64,000 bases of DNA from Eubacteriaceae bacterium (lineage in GTDB: Bacteria; Bacillota; Clostridia; Lachnospirales; Lachnospiraceae), in assembly GCA_902363805.1 (NCBI GenBank), contig CABJBF010000003.1, positions 200,564 to 264,563 on the forward strand. The letters are read 5' to 3'. The notes beneath the pieces were generated by a model. That model was given only the letters and a program-made list of their open reading frames with translations. It had not been told where the DNA came from and did no database searches. This document shows, piece after piece, positions 45,483 through 55,742 of the stretch (position 1 is its first letter; every line of letters begins with the position of its first letter). The position numbers were made by a program, and so were the translations under genes.

Positions 45483-46119
45483 GATAAATACCTATCTGTA
45501 ACGAACTTCCATTGGTGTTAAATAATCATTGTATGAATGAGGACGAACATAATTATACCAATTGATATAATTCATGGTAAGTTCATCCATCATCTCCACA
45601 CTTGAAAATGAGGTTACATTATTATCTTTACAGGAATTCACAAAATCCCATGAGGTAAACTGTACTCCCTGATCTGAGTGCAGAATCACTTTAGGGTAAT
45701 TTTCTTTTTTCCAGTCTTGTATCCCAGTTTAGAATGCATGATTACGGCACATAAATTTAATTCTTTTTTCATGTATTTGTGCATAGTGGTATTGCTTAAT
45801 TCATAGCCATAACGTTTGATGAAAATACGCATAGCCCTATAGCCTATAACACGATTATTATTATAGTATACATATTTTATAAGTTCAAAAATGTGTTCCA
45901 AACGTTTGTGATATTCACGCTTGTATCTTTTGTGTAGTTATAATAACAATTAGGGCTAACACCAAACTTCTTACATAACCATCTTAAACCAAATATATTT
46001 TTGTTATCGTCAATGAATCGATATACCACTAATCGATTTCCTTTGCAAAGAATGCCGCTGCTTTTTTTAGGAAAGAAATTTCCTTATCTTTTTCGTTAAG
46101 AAGCTGATTTAATCTTCGT
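45483..46119 (-). pseudogene. Degenerate IS3-family element
   Basis: Reading leftward from the tRNA there is the tail of OrfA (LNQLLNEKDKEISFLKKAAA, ends at 46029), then the OrfB start (FIDDNKNIFGLRWLCKKFGV), an intact middle piece (71 residues ending LGYKTGKKK) and a C-terminal piece (VILHSDQGVQFTSWDF then YINWYNYVRPHSYNDYLTPM). The pieces are in different frames and two internal deletions remove most of the DDE domain, so it is dead. Its 5' end is cut by the tRNA-Gly repeat. Confidence 0.85.
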
Positions 46120-46126
46120 ATAACAA

Positions 46127-46151
46127 AAGAGGTATCCATTGGATACCTCTT
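46127..46151 (-). terminator. tRNA-Gly terminator (right copy)
   Basis: Same 11-bp stem as the left copy (AAGAGGTATCC/GGATACCTCTT). Confidence 0.9.
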
Positions 46152-46162
46152 AAAAAATAAAA

Positions 46163-46233
<71 letters not shown>

Positions 46234-46251
46234 GCATTAAATGCAAGAATT

Positions 46252-46280
46252 ACTATACTATAAGGCTCAGCTGTTGTCAA
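46252..46280 (-). promoter_or_regulatory. Promoter of right tRNA-Gly
   Basis: On the minus strand a consensus TTGACA (46275-46280), a 17-base spacer and TATAGT (46252-46257). The start would be about 10 bases before the mature tRNA. Confidence 0.8.
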
Positions 46281-46320
46281 CTATTTTTTAATTTTCTCAA
46301 CTTTTTCGACTTTTTTATTC

Positions 46321-46548
46321 TTATCTCGTCATTTCACTTATCTGTGCAAACAAATCCAAATCTTCCTGTTTTATCTTTACATTTGTAGTTAAATCCTGTC
46401 CGTCAGGGTAAGTAATTTTAACTTCAATTATAGTGTCAGGTGTTATTCCTTTTGCATTTGCTGCATTCAAAAACGGTACTAATCTTGGGTGATTATTTGA
46501 AAACTTCTGCCAAGCTCCTTTTATTTTAAACAATGCTGCCGGATTCAT
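46321..46548 (-). CDS. Small conserved protein of unknown function
   Basis: A 75-residue protein with a clear AGGAGG site before its ATG. It reads MNPAALFKIKGAWQKFSNNH near the start and later has a beta-like TIIEVKITYPDGQDLTTNV. It resembles small uncharacterised proteins seen in Lachnospiraceae. No membrane or metal motif. It is the last gene of a minus-strand run (AEC, pepF, HAD), 91 bases beyond the HAD gene. Confidence 0.65.
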   Translation of the reverse strand: MNPAALFKIKGAWQKFSNNHPRLVPFLNAANAKGITPDTIIEVKITYPDGQDLTTNVKIKQEDLDLFAQISEMTR

Positions 46549-46639
46549 ATTCTACCTCCTATTTTACTATTGCTATTTTTACTATTGCTATTGTTCTTAA
46601 TCATTATTTTAACTATTTAAATTAGTTTCATATTCTATT

Positions 46640-47299
46640 TTACAAAAAATTTATAAAACTATCTATGTAATAATCACATTCTTTTAATATTTCTTTTTCA
46701 TCTTCCTTTGAGCGTTCCTCATATACTGCTGCTGTCTTAAAACCGCCTTTTTTTGCTCCAAGAATTCCTGCAAGTATATCTTCATACACAACCGTATCGC
46801 ATGGATTTGTGCCAAGCCTTCTGGCCGCCTCCAAATACACATCAGGATGGGATTTGCCTTTGTTCACTTCCTTTACCATTACAACTGCATCTATGAATTT
46901 ATTTAAGCCTGTACGTTCTAATGTCTTTTCAAATAAAACTTTATCTGATGAAGTGGCAATGGCTATCTTTACGCCCTGATTGTGCAATTTTTCAACGTAC
47001 TCATACGCTCCCTGTTTGCAAATTACATCATAAGCATATTTATCTTTTGCCATTTCAAACCATTCATTTACAATGTCGTCTATATCTTCATTTAACCCAA
47101 ATCGGTCTATTGTGTATCTTGCCGTGCGATGTGCATCCATATGTGCTATTGCTTTTGTATAATCGTCAGGCACTTCAAATCCCCTTTTACCTAAGAAATC
47201 TAAATCTACCTGATTCCATACCCACATTGAGTCAAATAAAGTTCCATCCAGGTCAAATATAGCGCCCTGCATGTCTAATCTGAATTTTTCTTTGTTCAT
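46640..47299 (-). CDS. HAD-superfamily hydrolase, beta-phosphoglucomutase-like
   Basis: A 219-residue HAD protein of subfamily IA. Motif I is AIFDLDGTLFDSMWVWNQVD, motif II IAIATSSDKV, motif III lysine in VNKGKSHPDVYLEAA and motif IV VVYEDILAGILGAKKGG. The cap lies between residues 25 and 90. A phosphatase or mutase of a small phosphorylated metabolite is expected. It starts eight bases after pepF. Confidence 0.85.
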   Translation of the reverse strand: MNKEKFRLDMQGAIFDLDGTLFDSMWVWNQVDLDFLGKRGFEVPDDYTKAIAHMDAHRTARYTIDRFGLNEDIDDIVNEWFEMAKDKYAYDVICKQGAYEYVEKLHNQGVKIAIATSSDKVLFEKTLERTGLNKFIDAVVMVKEVNKGKSHPDVYLEAARRLGTNPCDTVVYEDILAGILGAKKGGFKTAAVYEERSKEDEKEILKECDYYIDSFINFL

Positions 47300-47306
47300 A
47301 AATCTC

Positions 47307-49091
47307 CTAATCTGTCATTTTCTGAAGTTCATCTAATAAATTACCAAACAACTCTAGAGCAGTTTCAATTGGTTTAGCACTTGTCATATCAACGCCCGCT
47401 ATCTTTAACAACTCAATTGGGTCCTGTGAGCTTCCACCTTTAAGGAATTTCATATAATCCTCAACAGCCGGCTTGCCTTCCTCTATTATACGCTTTGATA
47501 GAGCAATTGCTGCAGATAATCCTGTTGCATACTGATATACGTAAAATGGATTGTAAAAATGCGGAATTCTGGCCCATTCAAGTTCTATTTCTTTGTCTAT
47601 TACAATGTCATCTCCAAAATATTTTTTATTAAGATTGTAATATATTTCACAAAGTCTGTCTGCTGTTACACCCTCACCATTTTGTACCATGCTATGGGCA
47701 ATTTTTTCAAATTCAGCAAACATTGTCTGTCTATATAATGTTCCCTTAAACTGTTCAAGAAAATGGTTTATCAAATAAGCTTTTTCTTCTTCATCTTCAG
47801 TAATTTTAAGCAAATGCTGTATAAGAAGTGATTCGTTACATGTTGATGCAACTTCTGCCACGAAAATCTTATAGCCGGCATTTACATACGGCTGATTTGC
47901 GTCTGAATAATAAGAATGTATAGCATGTCCCATTTCATGTGCCAAAGTAAATACATGATCTAATGTTCCATGATAATTCATAAGAACATATGGATGTATT
48001 CCGTAAGCACCCCATGAATAAGCTCCACTTCTTTTGCCTTCATTTTCATACACGTCAATCCATCTGTTGTCAAATCCTTCTTCTAATACTTTAATATATT
48101 CCTCTCCCATAGGAGCCAGGCCTTCTAACACGATATCCTTTGCTGCCTCAAATGAATATTTAGTATCCGGTGCCTTAGCAATCGGAGTATACAAATCATA
48201 CATATGAAGTTCAGAAACATCCAAAATCTTTTTTCTAAGAGATACATACTTATGCATCTTATCCATATTTTTGTGAACTGTTTCTATTAAATTATCATAC
48301 ACACTTTCAGGAATATTGCTTCCATACAGATACATTTCTCTTGCTGATGAAAAGTTTCTAACCTGTGCATAAAAATTTGCCTGATCCAAATTTGCTGCAA
48401 ATGTAGCAGCCAATGTATTTCTCATCTTACCATAAGTTTCATATACACCTTCAAATGCTGCTTTTCTCACTTCTCTGTCCGTGCTTTCCAACAATGGCAC
48501 AAAATTTCCGTGGGTAATTTCTATCTCTTCCCCTTCCTCCGTTGTAATTGAAGGGAATTTAATATCAGCTCCATTGTACATTGAAAAAATATTTTCCGCT
48601 GCATTTGCCATCTGTCTGCTTTTTGCAAGGATTGTCTCTGTCTTTTTATCAAGAGTATGATTTTTACCTCTTAAAATTTCACTAATGTATCTCTTATAAG
48701 TTTCAAGTTCAGGATTTTCATTAAAAAATATATTTATTTTTTCTGTTGTTATTTCTAATATTTCAGGTTCAGCAAATGCACTTGCGCCACTTATCTCCAC
48801 CATTAATTTCTGTGCTCTGGCAGCAAATTCCTGATACATGCTGTTTGCCATATCCTGATGATATCTCATATTTGCATAAACATATAAACGCTCCATTAGC
48901 AAATTTGTTTCATCATTGAATTTAAGATATTCAAGAAGACTGTCTGCACTTTCTCCTAGTGTGCCTTCAAAATCTTCATACTGAAAAATCATTCTCTGGA
49001 GTCTTCCAAATTCCTCCTCCCAGAAATCATCACTTTCAAACATATCTTCAAGACACCATGTATCTTCTACTTTTTGCTCTATTCTCTTCAT
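47307..49091 (-). CDS. pepF: Oligoendopeptidase F
   Basis: A 594-residue M3B metallopeptidase that cleaves short peptides in the cytoplasm. The zinc site is TLAHEMGHAIHSYYSD, with the third ligand Glu in VAEVASTCNESLL and the C-terminal AYLINHFLEQFKGTLYRQTMF typical of PepF. Length is close to the family norm. It is followed directly by the HAD hydrolase and probably shares its transcript. Confidence 0.95.
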   Translation of the reverse strand: MKRIEQKVEDTWCLEDMFESDDFWEEEFGRLQRMIFQYEDFEGTLGESADSLLEYLKFNDETNLLMERLYVYANMRYHQDMANSMYQEFAARAQKLMVEISGASAFAEPEILEITTEKINIFFNENPELETYKRYISEILRGKNHTLDKKTETILAKSRQMANAAENIFSMYNGADIKFPSITTEEGEEIEITHGNFVPLLESTDREVRKAAFEGVYETYGKMRNTLAATFAANLDQANFYAQVRNFSSAREMYLYGSNIPESVYDNLIETVHKNMDKMHKYVSLRKKILDVSELHMYDLYTPIAKAPDTKYSFEAAKDIVLEGLAPMGEEYIKVLEEGFDNRWIDVYENEGKRSGAYSWGAYGIHPYVLMNYHGTLDHVFTLAHEMGHAIHSYYSDANQPYVNAGYKIFVAEVASTCNESLLIQHLLKITEDEEEKAYLINHFLEQFKGTLYRQTMFAEFEKIAHSMVQNGEGVTADRLCEIYYNLNKKYFGDDIVIDKEIELEWARIPHFYNPFYVYQYATGLSAAIALSKRIIEEGKPAVEDYMKFLKGGSSQDPIELLKIAGVDMTSAKPIETALELFGNLLDELQKMTD

Positions 49092-49189
49092 ATTCTGTTC
49101 CTCCTAAAATATGTATTGCCTCTTCTTTAAGTCGGCAGCTAATCATCAGAAACCTTTATAAAAATAAACTTTGTTCATTGTGTTTTCTT

Positions 49190-50137
49190 CTACAAATATC
49201 CTAATGTACGCAATACAAAAACAATTAATGTTATTGTAAATGCTGACATCATAGTAGTTATTACTACCATACTGCTTGTAAGAGTTCCATCACACTTCAT
49301 ATTTTTTGCCATTATGTAACAACTTGGCGTTGTTGGTGAACCTAACATTATTACTAACGCCATTAACTTAGCATCTCTGTAACCAAGCCACACTGCAACA
49401 GGTAAAAATACAGCAGCCATAATTACAAGTTTTATAGCTGAACCTGTAACTGCCGGTCCCATTTTCTTTAATGCATTTGAAAATTCAAATGAGCCGCCAA
49501 TCGCAAGCAAAGCTAAAGGTGTTGCCATTTTTGCTATATTCCCAATAGTATTATCTATCATAAGTGGGAAATCTACTCTGAAAATTGAAAGTAGCAATCC
49601 TACTACAATACCTATAATAATTGGATTTGTAGCAATACCTTTTATTGTATTTTTGACAGGTGAGCCTTCAATTTCTTCTCTTCTTGGGCTTTCTATTGTA
49701 AGCACTATTACAGAATATATGTTATAAAGCGGAACTGCCCCAATAATCATAAGCGGAACCATTCCTGTGTCACCATACATATTTAATACAAATGCCGTTC
49801 CAAGCACTGCCGCACTTCCCCTAAATGAACCCTGCACTAATTCCGGAACAAGAGTTTTATCTTTTAGAAAAGCTTTTGCAAGCGCCCATGTTGCGAAAAA
49901 GCATAGTGATGTCACTATCATGCAATACAAAATATATTTGCCATCAAATTCCTGTCTAAAATCTGTATTCATTAAATCCTGTACCAAAAGGCATGGCAAT
50001 GTAACTTTAAAGTTTATTTTATTTGCGACCTTTATAAATTCAGGTGTTATCCAGCCAATTCTTTTCAAAACATATCCTACTACAATTACCAAAAATACAG
50101 GAACCGTAGCGTTGAGGCTGTATATCAAATTACTCAT
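49190..50137 (-). CDS. AEC-family transporter
   Basis: A 315-residue, 10-helix carrier of the auxin efflux carrier/malate permease family. The N-terminal helix block starts LNATVPVFLVIVVGYVLKRIGWITPEF, and the conserved SFRGSAAVLGTAFVLNMYG lies in the crossover region. Bacterial members move organic acids or amino acids; the substrate is unknown. It precedes pepF by about 98 bases. Confidence 0.85.
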   Translation of the reverse strand: MSNLIYSLNATVPVFLVIVVGYVLKRIGWITPEFIKVANKINFKVTLPCLLVQDLMNTDFRQEFDGKYILYCMIVTSLCFFATWALAKAFLKDKTLVPELVQGSFRGSAAVLGTAFVLNMYGDTGMVPLMIIGAVPLYNIYSVIVLTIESPRREEIEGSPVKNTIKGIATNPIIIGIVVGLLLSIFRVDFPLMIDNTIGNIAKMATPLALLAIGGSFEFSNALKKMGPAVTGSAIKLVIMAAVFLPVAVWLGYRDAKLMALVIMLGSPTTPSCYIMAKNMKCDGTLTSSMVVITTMMSAFTITLIVFVLRTLGYL

Positions 50138-50260
50138 TATTTTGTCTCCTTAGTAATCATTTAAGCATTTATGATAAATGGCTGTTATCGTAAGATGCAT
50201 AGTTGCCTTTGATTTACCTATCATCATATTATCAATCTTATTTATGATAAAAATATGAAA

Positions 50261-51118
50261 TCACTTGCGAAGCATCGCTATTTCTTCCTTGTATGGAGGA
50301 TATGATTTCTTACTGTCATTTTCATCTTTAATATATGGAGTTTCCAAAATTTTAGGAACGCTCTCAAATTCAGGCAAATGAACTATTTCATGCAATGTTT
50401 CAAAGCCAATATAACCTTTGCCGATATTTTCATGTCTGTCTTTACCTGCTCCAAGTTCATTTTTGCTGTCATTTATATGAAATACCGCAATCTGGTCTGT
50501 TCCGATTGTCTTATCAAATTTTTCTAAAGTCGCACTTAAATCATTTACCAAATCATATCCGCTGTCATTTACATGGCATGTATCAAAGCACACTCTTAAT
50601 TTATCATTGTATTTTACGCCATCATAAATTCTTGCTAGTTCTTCAAAATTTCTTCCGATTTCACTGCCCTTTCCTGCCATTGTTTCAAGTGCAATATTTA
50701 TCTTAGTATCACTCGTAAGTACTTCATTTAAACCTTCGATAATTTTGTTAATTCCTACGTCTACTCCTGCTCCAACGTGAGAACCCGGATGAAGTACCAT
50801 GCTTTTTGCCCTCATCGCCTGTGCTCTTTCAATCTCTTTTGCGAGAAACTCTACAGCTAATTCATAAGTTTCAGGTTTAACTGTATTTGCCAGATTAATA
50901 ATATATGGTGCGTGAATTACCACTTCATCTATTCCATGTTCATCCATATATTCCCAGGCTTTATCAATATTTAATTCACTTATTTCTTTTCTTCTTGTAT
51001 TTTGCGGAGCACCTGTGTAAGCCATAAACACATTTGCACCATATGAAGCTGCTTCCTTTGCAGAACCAAGCATCATTTCTTTACCATTCATTCCAACATG
51101 GGATCCAATACGTATCAT
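50261..51118 (-). CDS. nfo: Deoxyribonuclease IV (endonuclease IV)
   Basis: A 285-residue AP endonuclease of base excision repair. It opens [19 protein letters not shown], has [63 protein letters not shown] and ends KPYKEE-like ([14 protein letters not shown]), carrying the Zn-binding His, Glu and Asp residues. Single gene, with GGAAAG upstream of the ATG. Confidence 0.96.
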   Translation of the reverse strand: MIRIGSHVGMNGKEMMLGSAKEAASYGANVFMAYTGAPQNTRRKEISELNIDKAWEYMDEHGIDEVVIHAPYIINLANTVKPETYELAVEFLAKEIERAQAMRAKSMVLHPGSHVGAGVDVGINKIIEGLNEVLTSDTKINIALETMAGKGSEIGRNFEELARIYDGVKYNDKLRVCFDTCHVNDSGYDLVNDLSATLEKFDKTIGTDQIAVFHINDSKNELGAGKDRHENIGKGYIGFETLHEIVHLPEFESVPKILETPYIKDENDSKKSYPPYKEEIAMLRK

Positions 51119-51288
51119 TTTACTTTCCTCTCATTTTTAATCAGTCCATTTGATATTTTACTACAAACATTCATACTTGACCACATCTGTAATATATTTA
51201 ATCTCCATTACTTCCAATATTTTATCTCTAAAATTCTCCAAAATGTGATACAATAGTTTTATTGGAAACAGTTGTTGGGAGGATTTTT

Positions 51289-52050
51289 ATGGGTTTAACA
51301 ATTGAAAAAACTGTCCGTTCTGACCATATGGATGTACTAAAAAATATTGTATCCATTTGTTGTCAGAATGATTCGAAAAAATATTCCTTTTTTTACGAGG
51401 AGGATGACTCTTATTTATTTGGTCACCCGGGATTTTTTTATTTTAGTGATGACAGCAATAATATATTAGGATTTATTTGTCTTTCCGGAATCGACAGGCA
51501 AAACTTTGATGTATGTGGTTTTGTTCTGCCTGCCTATCGTAACAACGGAATTTTTTCTCAATTATTAACTGCTGTTAAAGAAGAATATAAAAATATCAAT
51601 CTTTCATTTCCGCTTCCTGCTCATTGCAAAAATGCAGCTGAAGTTTTGAGAAAAAATAATTTCAGATACTCAGATACAGAATGTAAAATGTCTTTAAATT
51701 TGAAAAATTTAATCATTTATCCTTCTGAATTTGACATAGATATAACAGAATCAGGTAAAGGTGCGCAACAATGTGCATTTTTTAAAGACGATTTTTTTGT
51801 CGGTTCATGCTCAATAACTTTAATAAATGATTCCTATTGTATTTTAAGTGAAGTTGAAATTATAAAAAAATATCGCGGACTTGGACTTGGTGCACACTTA
51901 ATTAACTGTCTGTTAGGTTATTTAGACGAAATAAATATTGACAAAATAATCCTTCACGTTACTAAAAGTAATATACCTGCATTCCGCCTTTATCAGTCGA
52001 TGGGATTTGTTGTCGATTCAAGTCTTGATTACTATTGTCTTAATTTATAA
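51289..52050 (+). CDS. Tandem GNAT N-acetyltransferase
   Basis: A 253-residue protein with two GNAT folds. The first has VCGFVLPAYRNNGIFSQLL and the second VEIIKKYRGLGLGAHLINCL with NIPAFRLYQSMGF. The ATG at 51289 is chosen because GGGAGG lies seven bases before it; a TTG further upstream is in frame but lacks a site. Substrate unknown. It ends at a long bidirectional terminator. Confidence 0.8.
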   Translation: MGLTIEKTVRSDHMDVLKNIVSICCQNDSKKYSFFYEEDDSYLFGHPGFFYFSDDSNNILGFICLSGIDRQNFDVCGFVLPAYRNNGIFSQLLTAVKEEYKNINLSFPLPAHCKNAAEVLRKNNFRYSDTECKMSLNLKNLIIYPSEFDIDITESGKGAQQCAFFKDDFFVGSCSITLINDSYCILSEVEIIKKYRGLGLGAHLINCLLGYLDEINIDKIILHVTKSNIPAFRLYQSMGFVVDSSLDYYCLNL

Positions 52051-52091
52051 TAAAATAAGAAAGCAAGCTTAGTTTTCCCCATTTTTTGAGG

Positions 52092-52177
52092 AATAAAAAG
52101 AGCTTCGTATTTGTATCACTTTCAATTTTCAGATTTTACATCTGTTTTAAACTGATACATACGAAACTCTTTTTATT
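52092..52177. terminator. Long bidirectional terminator
   Basis: AATAAAAAGAG and ATACGAAACTCTTTTTATT arms make a stem of over 20 bp with two bulges between the convergent GNAT and lepB genes. Confidence 0.85.
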
Positions 52178-52193
52178 ATTTTTCTGTATTTTT

Positions 52194-52916
52194 CTAATTA
52201 TATTCCGCTGATTCTAAAGCATGCATATGATTAAATGGGAAATAAACGCACATTGCTTTTGCAATTATTTTATCTTTCTTTACATAAGTGTTATTCCAGT
52301 ATCTTGCATCATTTGAAATATTTCTGTTATCACCCATTAAGAAATAACTTCCCTCCGGCACATTGTATTCGTTCTTTCCATCAGGAAGATTGCTTGCATC
52401 ATTTCCAACTGTCCATTCTTCTGGTAAATAATCTTCTTCTAACGGTTCTTCTGAATCATTTATGTAAATTTTTCCTTCTTTAATTACAACCTTATCACCA
52501 GGCAAACCGATTACTCTCTTTACAAATAACTGACTTTCATCATCCGGAAATTTAAAAATTACAATATCTCCTCTCTTTATGTCACCTGTTTTGTATGCCA
52601 ATCTGTTACCAAGCATTCTATCTTTAGTCATAATTGTTGTTTCCATTGAGCCACTTGGTACATTCGCATTAATTATTACGAAATTATTTACTAAAAATGC
52701 AATTACAACTGCTGCAATAAATATTCTAATCCAACTGAAAATTTCTTTTTTCAAATCAAAAGGTTCTAATTCTTCTAATTTTCTTTTTATCTTTTTCTTT
52801 TCTTTCTTAGTTAAATTAGGATCATTCAATTGCTCCTGATACTTTTCCCTCTCTAACTCTTTCTTCTTCAGTTCTTCTGCCTTCTTAGCCTCTTTCTCAG
52901 TCATATTTTCACTCAT
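52194..52916 (-). CDS. lepB: Signal peptidase I
   Basis: A 240-residue type I signal peptidase that cleaves exported pre-proteins at the outer face of the membrane. An unusually long, highly charged cytoplasmic part of about 58 residues (ELKKKELEREKYQEQL, KKIKRKLEEL) precedes one membrane helix (FIAAVVIAFLVNNFVII). The catalytic Ser is in NVPSGSMETTI, the Lys in LFVKRVIGLPGDKV, and GDNRNISNDARYW is the box E signature. The helical N-terminal extension may bind a partner. Confidence 0.92.
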   Translation of the reverse strand: MSENMTEKEAKKAEELKKKELEREKYQEQLNDPNLTKKEKKKIKRKLEELEPFDLKKEIFSWIRIFIAAVVIAFLVNNFVIINANVPSGSMETTIMTKDRMLGNRLAYKTGDIKRGDIVIFKFPDDESQLFVKRVIGLPGDKVVIKEGKIYINDSEEPLEEDYLPEEWTVGNDASNLPDGKNEYNVPEGSYFLMGDNRNISNDARYWNNTYVKKDKIIAKAMCVYFPFNHMHALESAEYN

Positions 52917-53098
52917 GTCATTTCCTTTCCGAAGAAAAAAGTTATTTTCTCTTCCCCTAAATTCTTATTCATTATATCCACAAAAACAATGATGTGCAAG
53001 ACTTCCTCCTTTAACTCTTTGTAAACTTGCATTAAGTTTTTGTGAACTTGAATATTTCTTATTAACATTTGTGAAAAATTTTTTTCATTTTAAGCCAA

Positions 53099-54001
53099 TC
53101 ATCTTCCAGGTAGCTCCTTTATGAGTGGTTTCATTGTATGATAGATTTGCTTAACAACATTACTATCCGAATACAATTTTAGCAATTTGTTATTTACCTC
53201 CTGTCTTGTTTTCGCATTTATCATTATTTCTATTATTTCTTCCTTATTGTCAACATATATTTTTTTCTTAAAATTTTGTCCAAAAAAAGAACGTACCTGT
53301 GCTTCTCTTTTTGTTTCCGACTTATTTTTTATTTCAACAAATTTTTCAAGAACTATTTTTATATCCTGATATACTTTAGAATAATCATCAAATTCTCTTT
53401 TTATATCATTATGTATTTTATTTAGCATTTGTTCATCATTGCAATGTGTAATTACGTATTTACATACTTTATTTGCATCATTTGCTATATATCCTAATTC
53501 TACCAAACCATGTTGTACAAAATTATTTAATTCACTCCTATCTTCCCCCGAAAAATTACAGTTCATCCCTTCACTAATCTTATGGTTCAATCTCTGTGTA
53601 TTAGTCCCTCTTTTTATTAACTCATTCTCCAATTCAGCTCTATTTAAATCTTTTTTTGGAATCTCTATTTCACGACATATGTGGGAACAACCTTCTTTTT
53701 TCCAAAATTCGATAATATTATCGTAATCTTTGTCCTTACTTACTACAACATATTTACATTCCTTCCCATAAATTCCGATTATATACCCAAGGTAAGAAAC
53801 TAAATGCATATCCAATGACTGATTTCTAACCGGTACTAAATGAGCATTTATGTCGCTTTTAAGCCAAAATACTTCCGGTCGAATGTTTAATGCATTTTGT
53901 GTCGAAAAAATATGTACATGTTCTTCATTTGACAAATTATCAATATTTGCAATTCCATTATTATGAACATTCTCAAAATCTATTAAATAAAACGTCTCCA
54001 T
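53099..54001 (-). CDS. PIN-like (PIN_7/NYN) domain protein
   Basis: A 300-residue protein. Residues 1-115 form a PIN-like nuclease fold with acidic residues at YLIDFENV, QSLDMHLVSYLGYIIG and VVSKDKDYDNIIEFW, consistent with metal-dependent RNA cleavage. The rest is helical and basic (FFGQNFKKKIYVDNKEE) and unrelated to known domains. PIN_7 proteins occur beside several defence and stress loci, but this gene is solitary here. No signal or membrane segment. Function unknown. Confidence 0.7.
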   Translation of the reverse strand: METFYLIDFENVHNNGIANIDNLSNEEHVHIFSTQNALNIRPEVFWLKSDINAHLVPVRNQSLDMHLVSYLGYIIGIYGKECKYVVVSKDKDYDNIIEFWKKEGCSHICREIEIPKKDLNRAELENELIKRGTNTQRLNHKISEGMNCNFSGEDRSELNNFVQHGLVELGYIANDANKVCKYVITHCNDEQMLNKIHNDIKREFDDYSKVYQDIKIVLEKFVEIKNKSETKREAQVRSFFGQNFKKKIYVDNKEEIIEIMINAKTRQEVNNKLLKLYSDSNVVKQIYHTMKPLIKELPGR

Positions 54002-54197
54002 TTACATTATATCCCTCTCATTATTGCTAAAAAAATTGTTTAATACAATTCTGAGTGAACTATATTAAAAAATTTTATCTTTTATTTATCGTTGTTTTTC
54101 ATCCACCCCATTATATTTGTTACTATTTATAATGTACATATTATCACAAATTGATTTATGAAACAACATTATCCAATTTGCGACACCCTAAAAAAAC

Positions 54198-54221
54198 AAA
54201 AGCGACTAAAAAGCCGCTTTT
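54198..54221 (-). terminator. Terminator after gltD
   Basis: AAAAGCG/CGCTTTT stem with a 10-base loop, flanked by A- and T-runs, directly at the gltD stop codon. Confidence 0.75.
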
Positions 54222-54223
54222 TT

Positions 54224-55708
54224 TTATAAATTCGTATATCCCATAAGACTTTCATCAACAGCCTTTGCTGCTTCACGACCTTCATGAATTGCCCATACAA
54301 CTAATGACTGGCCTCTATGCATATCTCCTGCAGTAAATACTTTTTCAACATTTGTCTGATAACTTTCAGGTGCTGTCTTAACATTTGTTCTTTCATTTAC
54401 AGCAACACCAAATGCCTTTGTTACGTAATCCTGACTACCGAGAAATCCTGCTGCTATTAACACGAGCTGAGCCTTTACTTCATATTCACTTCCCGGTATT
54501 TCTACCATGTTAAATCTTCCCGTCTTTTCATCTTTCTTTGACTCTAATTTAACTAAAACAACTTTTTCAAGATTTCCATTTTTGTCTTTCTTGAATTCTT
54601 TAACTGTTGTCTGGTAAACTCTTGGGTCATGTCCAAATACAGCAATTGCTTCTTCCTGACCATAGTCTGTCTTGCAGACTTTTGGCCATTCAGGCCATGG
54701 GTTATTTGCTGCTCTTTCATCCGGTGCTTTTGGCATCATCTCTAACTGTAATACGCTTTTTGCTCCGTGACGGATACATGTACCTACACAATCATTTCCT
54801 GTATCGCCGCCACCAATAACAATTACATCTTTACCTTTTGCTGAAACAAAAGTTCCTTCTTTAAGTCCGTTATCAAGCAAACTCTTTGTTGTTGATTTTA
54901 AGAAATCTACTGCAAAATAAATTCCATTTGCATCTCTTCCCGTAGCCTTAATATCTCTTGGATTTGTAGCTCCGCACGCAAGAATTACTCTGTCATATTC
55001 TTTCAATATCTTGTCTGCCTTTATATCTTTTCCAATATCTTTGCCTGTTACAAATTCAACGCCCTCTTCTTTCATAATATTGATTTTTCTATCAATAATA
55101 TGCTTTTCAAGTTTCATATTTGGAATTCCATACATAAGTAATCCACCAACTCTGTCTGCACGTTCAAATACTGTAACATTATGTCCGCGTTTATTAAGCT
55201 GGTCAGCTGCTGCAAGTCCTGAAGGACCTGAGCCGATAACTGCAACCTTTTTTCCTGTTCTCATTGATTGAGCCTTTGCTGCCGCAAATCCTTTTGCATA
55301 TGCATTTTCAATAATTGTATTTTCATTTGCTCTACATGAAACCGGATTTCCATTTAATCCACATGTACATGCCTTTTCACATAAAGCAGGGCATACTCTC
55401 GATGTAAATTCAGGAAAATTGTTTGTTTTGTGCAAACGATTATAAGCCTGTTCCATATTTCCATGATATAAAAGGTCATTCCATTCAGGTATAAGGTTAT
55501 TTAGGGGACAACCTGATGCCATGCCTGCTAACATCTTACCTGACTGACAAAACGGAACTCCGCAATCCATACATCTTGCAGCCTGGCATCTTTGTTTTTC
55601 AAATGATAATGGTTCGTGAAATTCGTTAAAGTTTTTTATTCTTTCTTTTGGTGAATAAGCCGGTGCATCTTCACGCTCATATTCTAAAAATCCTGTTGGT
55701 TTTCCCAT
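54224..55708 (-). CDS. gltD: Glutamate synthase, small subunit
   Basis: A 494-residue NADPH-dependent subunit that feeds electrons to GltB. The N-terminal iron-sulfur region has CQAARCMDCGVPFC, CPLNNLIPEWNDLLY and CPALCEKAC. The FAD site is VIGSGPSGLAAADQLNKRGH and the NADPH site is VIGGGDTGNDCVGTCIRHGA. Length matches the family. It lies downstream of gltB across a 235-base gap with a large palindromic repeat. GAGGAG lies 10 bases before the ATG. Confidence 0.96.
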   Translation of the reverse strand: MGKPTGFLEYEREDAPAYSPKERIKNFNEFHEPLSFEKQRCQAARCMDCGVPFCQSGKMLAGMASGCPLNNLIPEWNDLLYHGNMEQAYNRLHKTNNFPEFTSRVCPALCEKACTCGLNGNPVSCRANENTIIENAYAKGFAAAKAQSMRTGKKVAVIGSGPSGLAAADQLNKRGHNVTVFERADRVGGLLMYGIPNMKLEKHIIDRKINIMKEEGVEFVTGKDIGKDIKADKILKEYDRVILACGATNPRDIKATGRDANGIYFAVDFLKSTTKSLLDNGLKEGTFVSAKGKDVIVIGGGDTGNDCVGTCIRHGAKSVLQLEMMPKAPDERAANNPWPEWPKVCKTDYGQEEAIAVFGHDPRVYQTTVKEFKKDKNGNLEKVVLVKLESKKDEKTGRFNMVEIPGSEYEVKAQLVLIAAGFLGSQDYVTKAFGVAVNERTNVKTAPESYQTNVEKVFTAGDMHRGQSLVVWAIHEGREAAKAVDESLMGYTNL

Positions 55709-55742
55709 TTTTCTTTCTCCTCTTCATTTAAATTTCTTCCAT

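Noticed and set aside
45492..46119. Functional IS3 transposase
   Set aside because: OrfB is broken into frames with most of the DDE domain deleted and OrfA lacks its 5' part.
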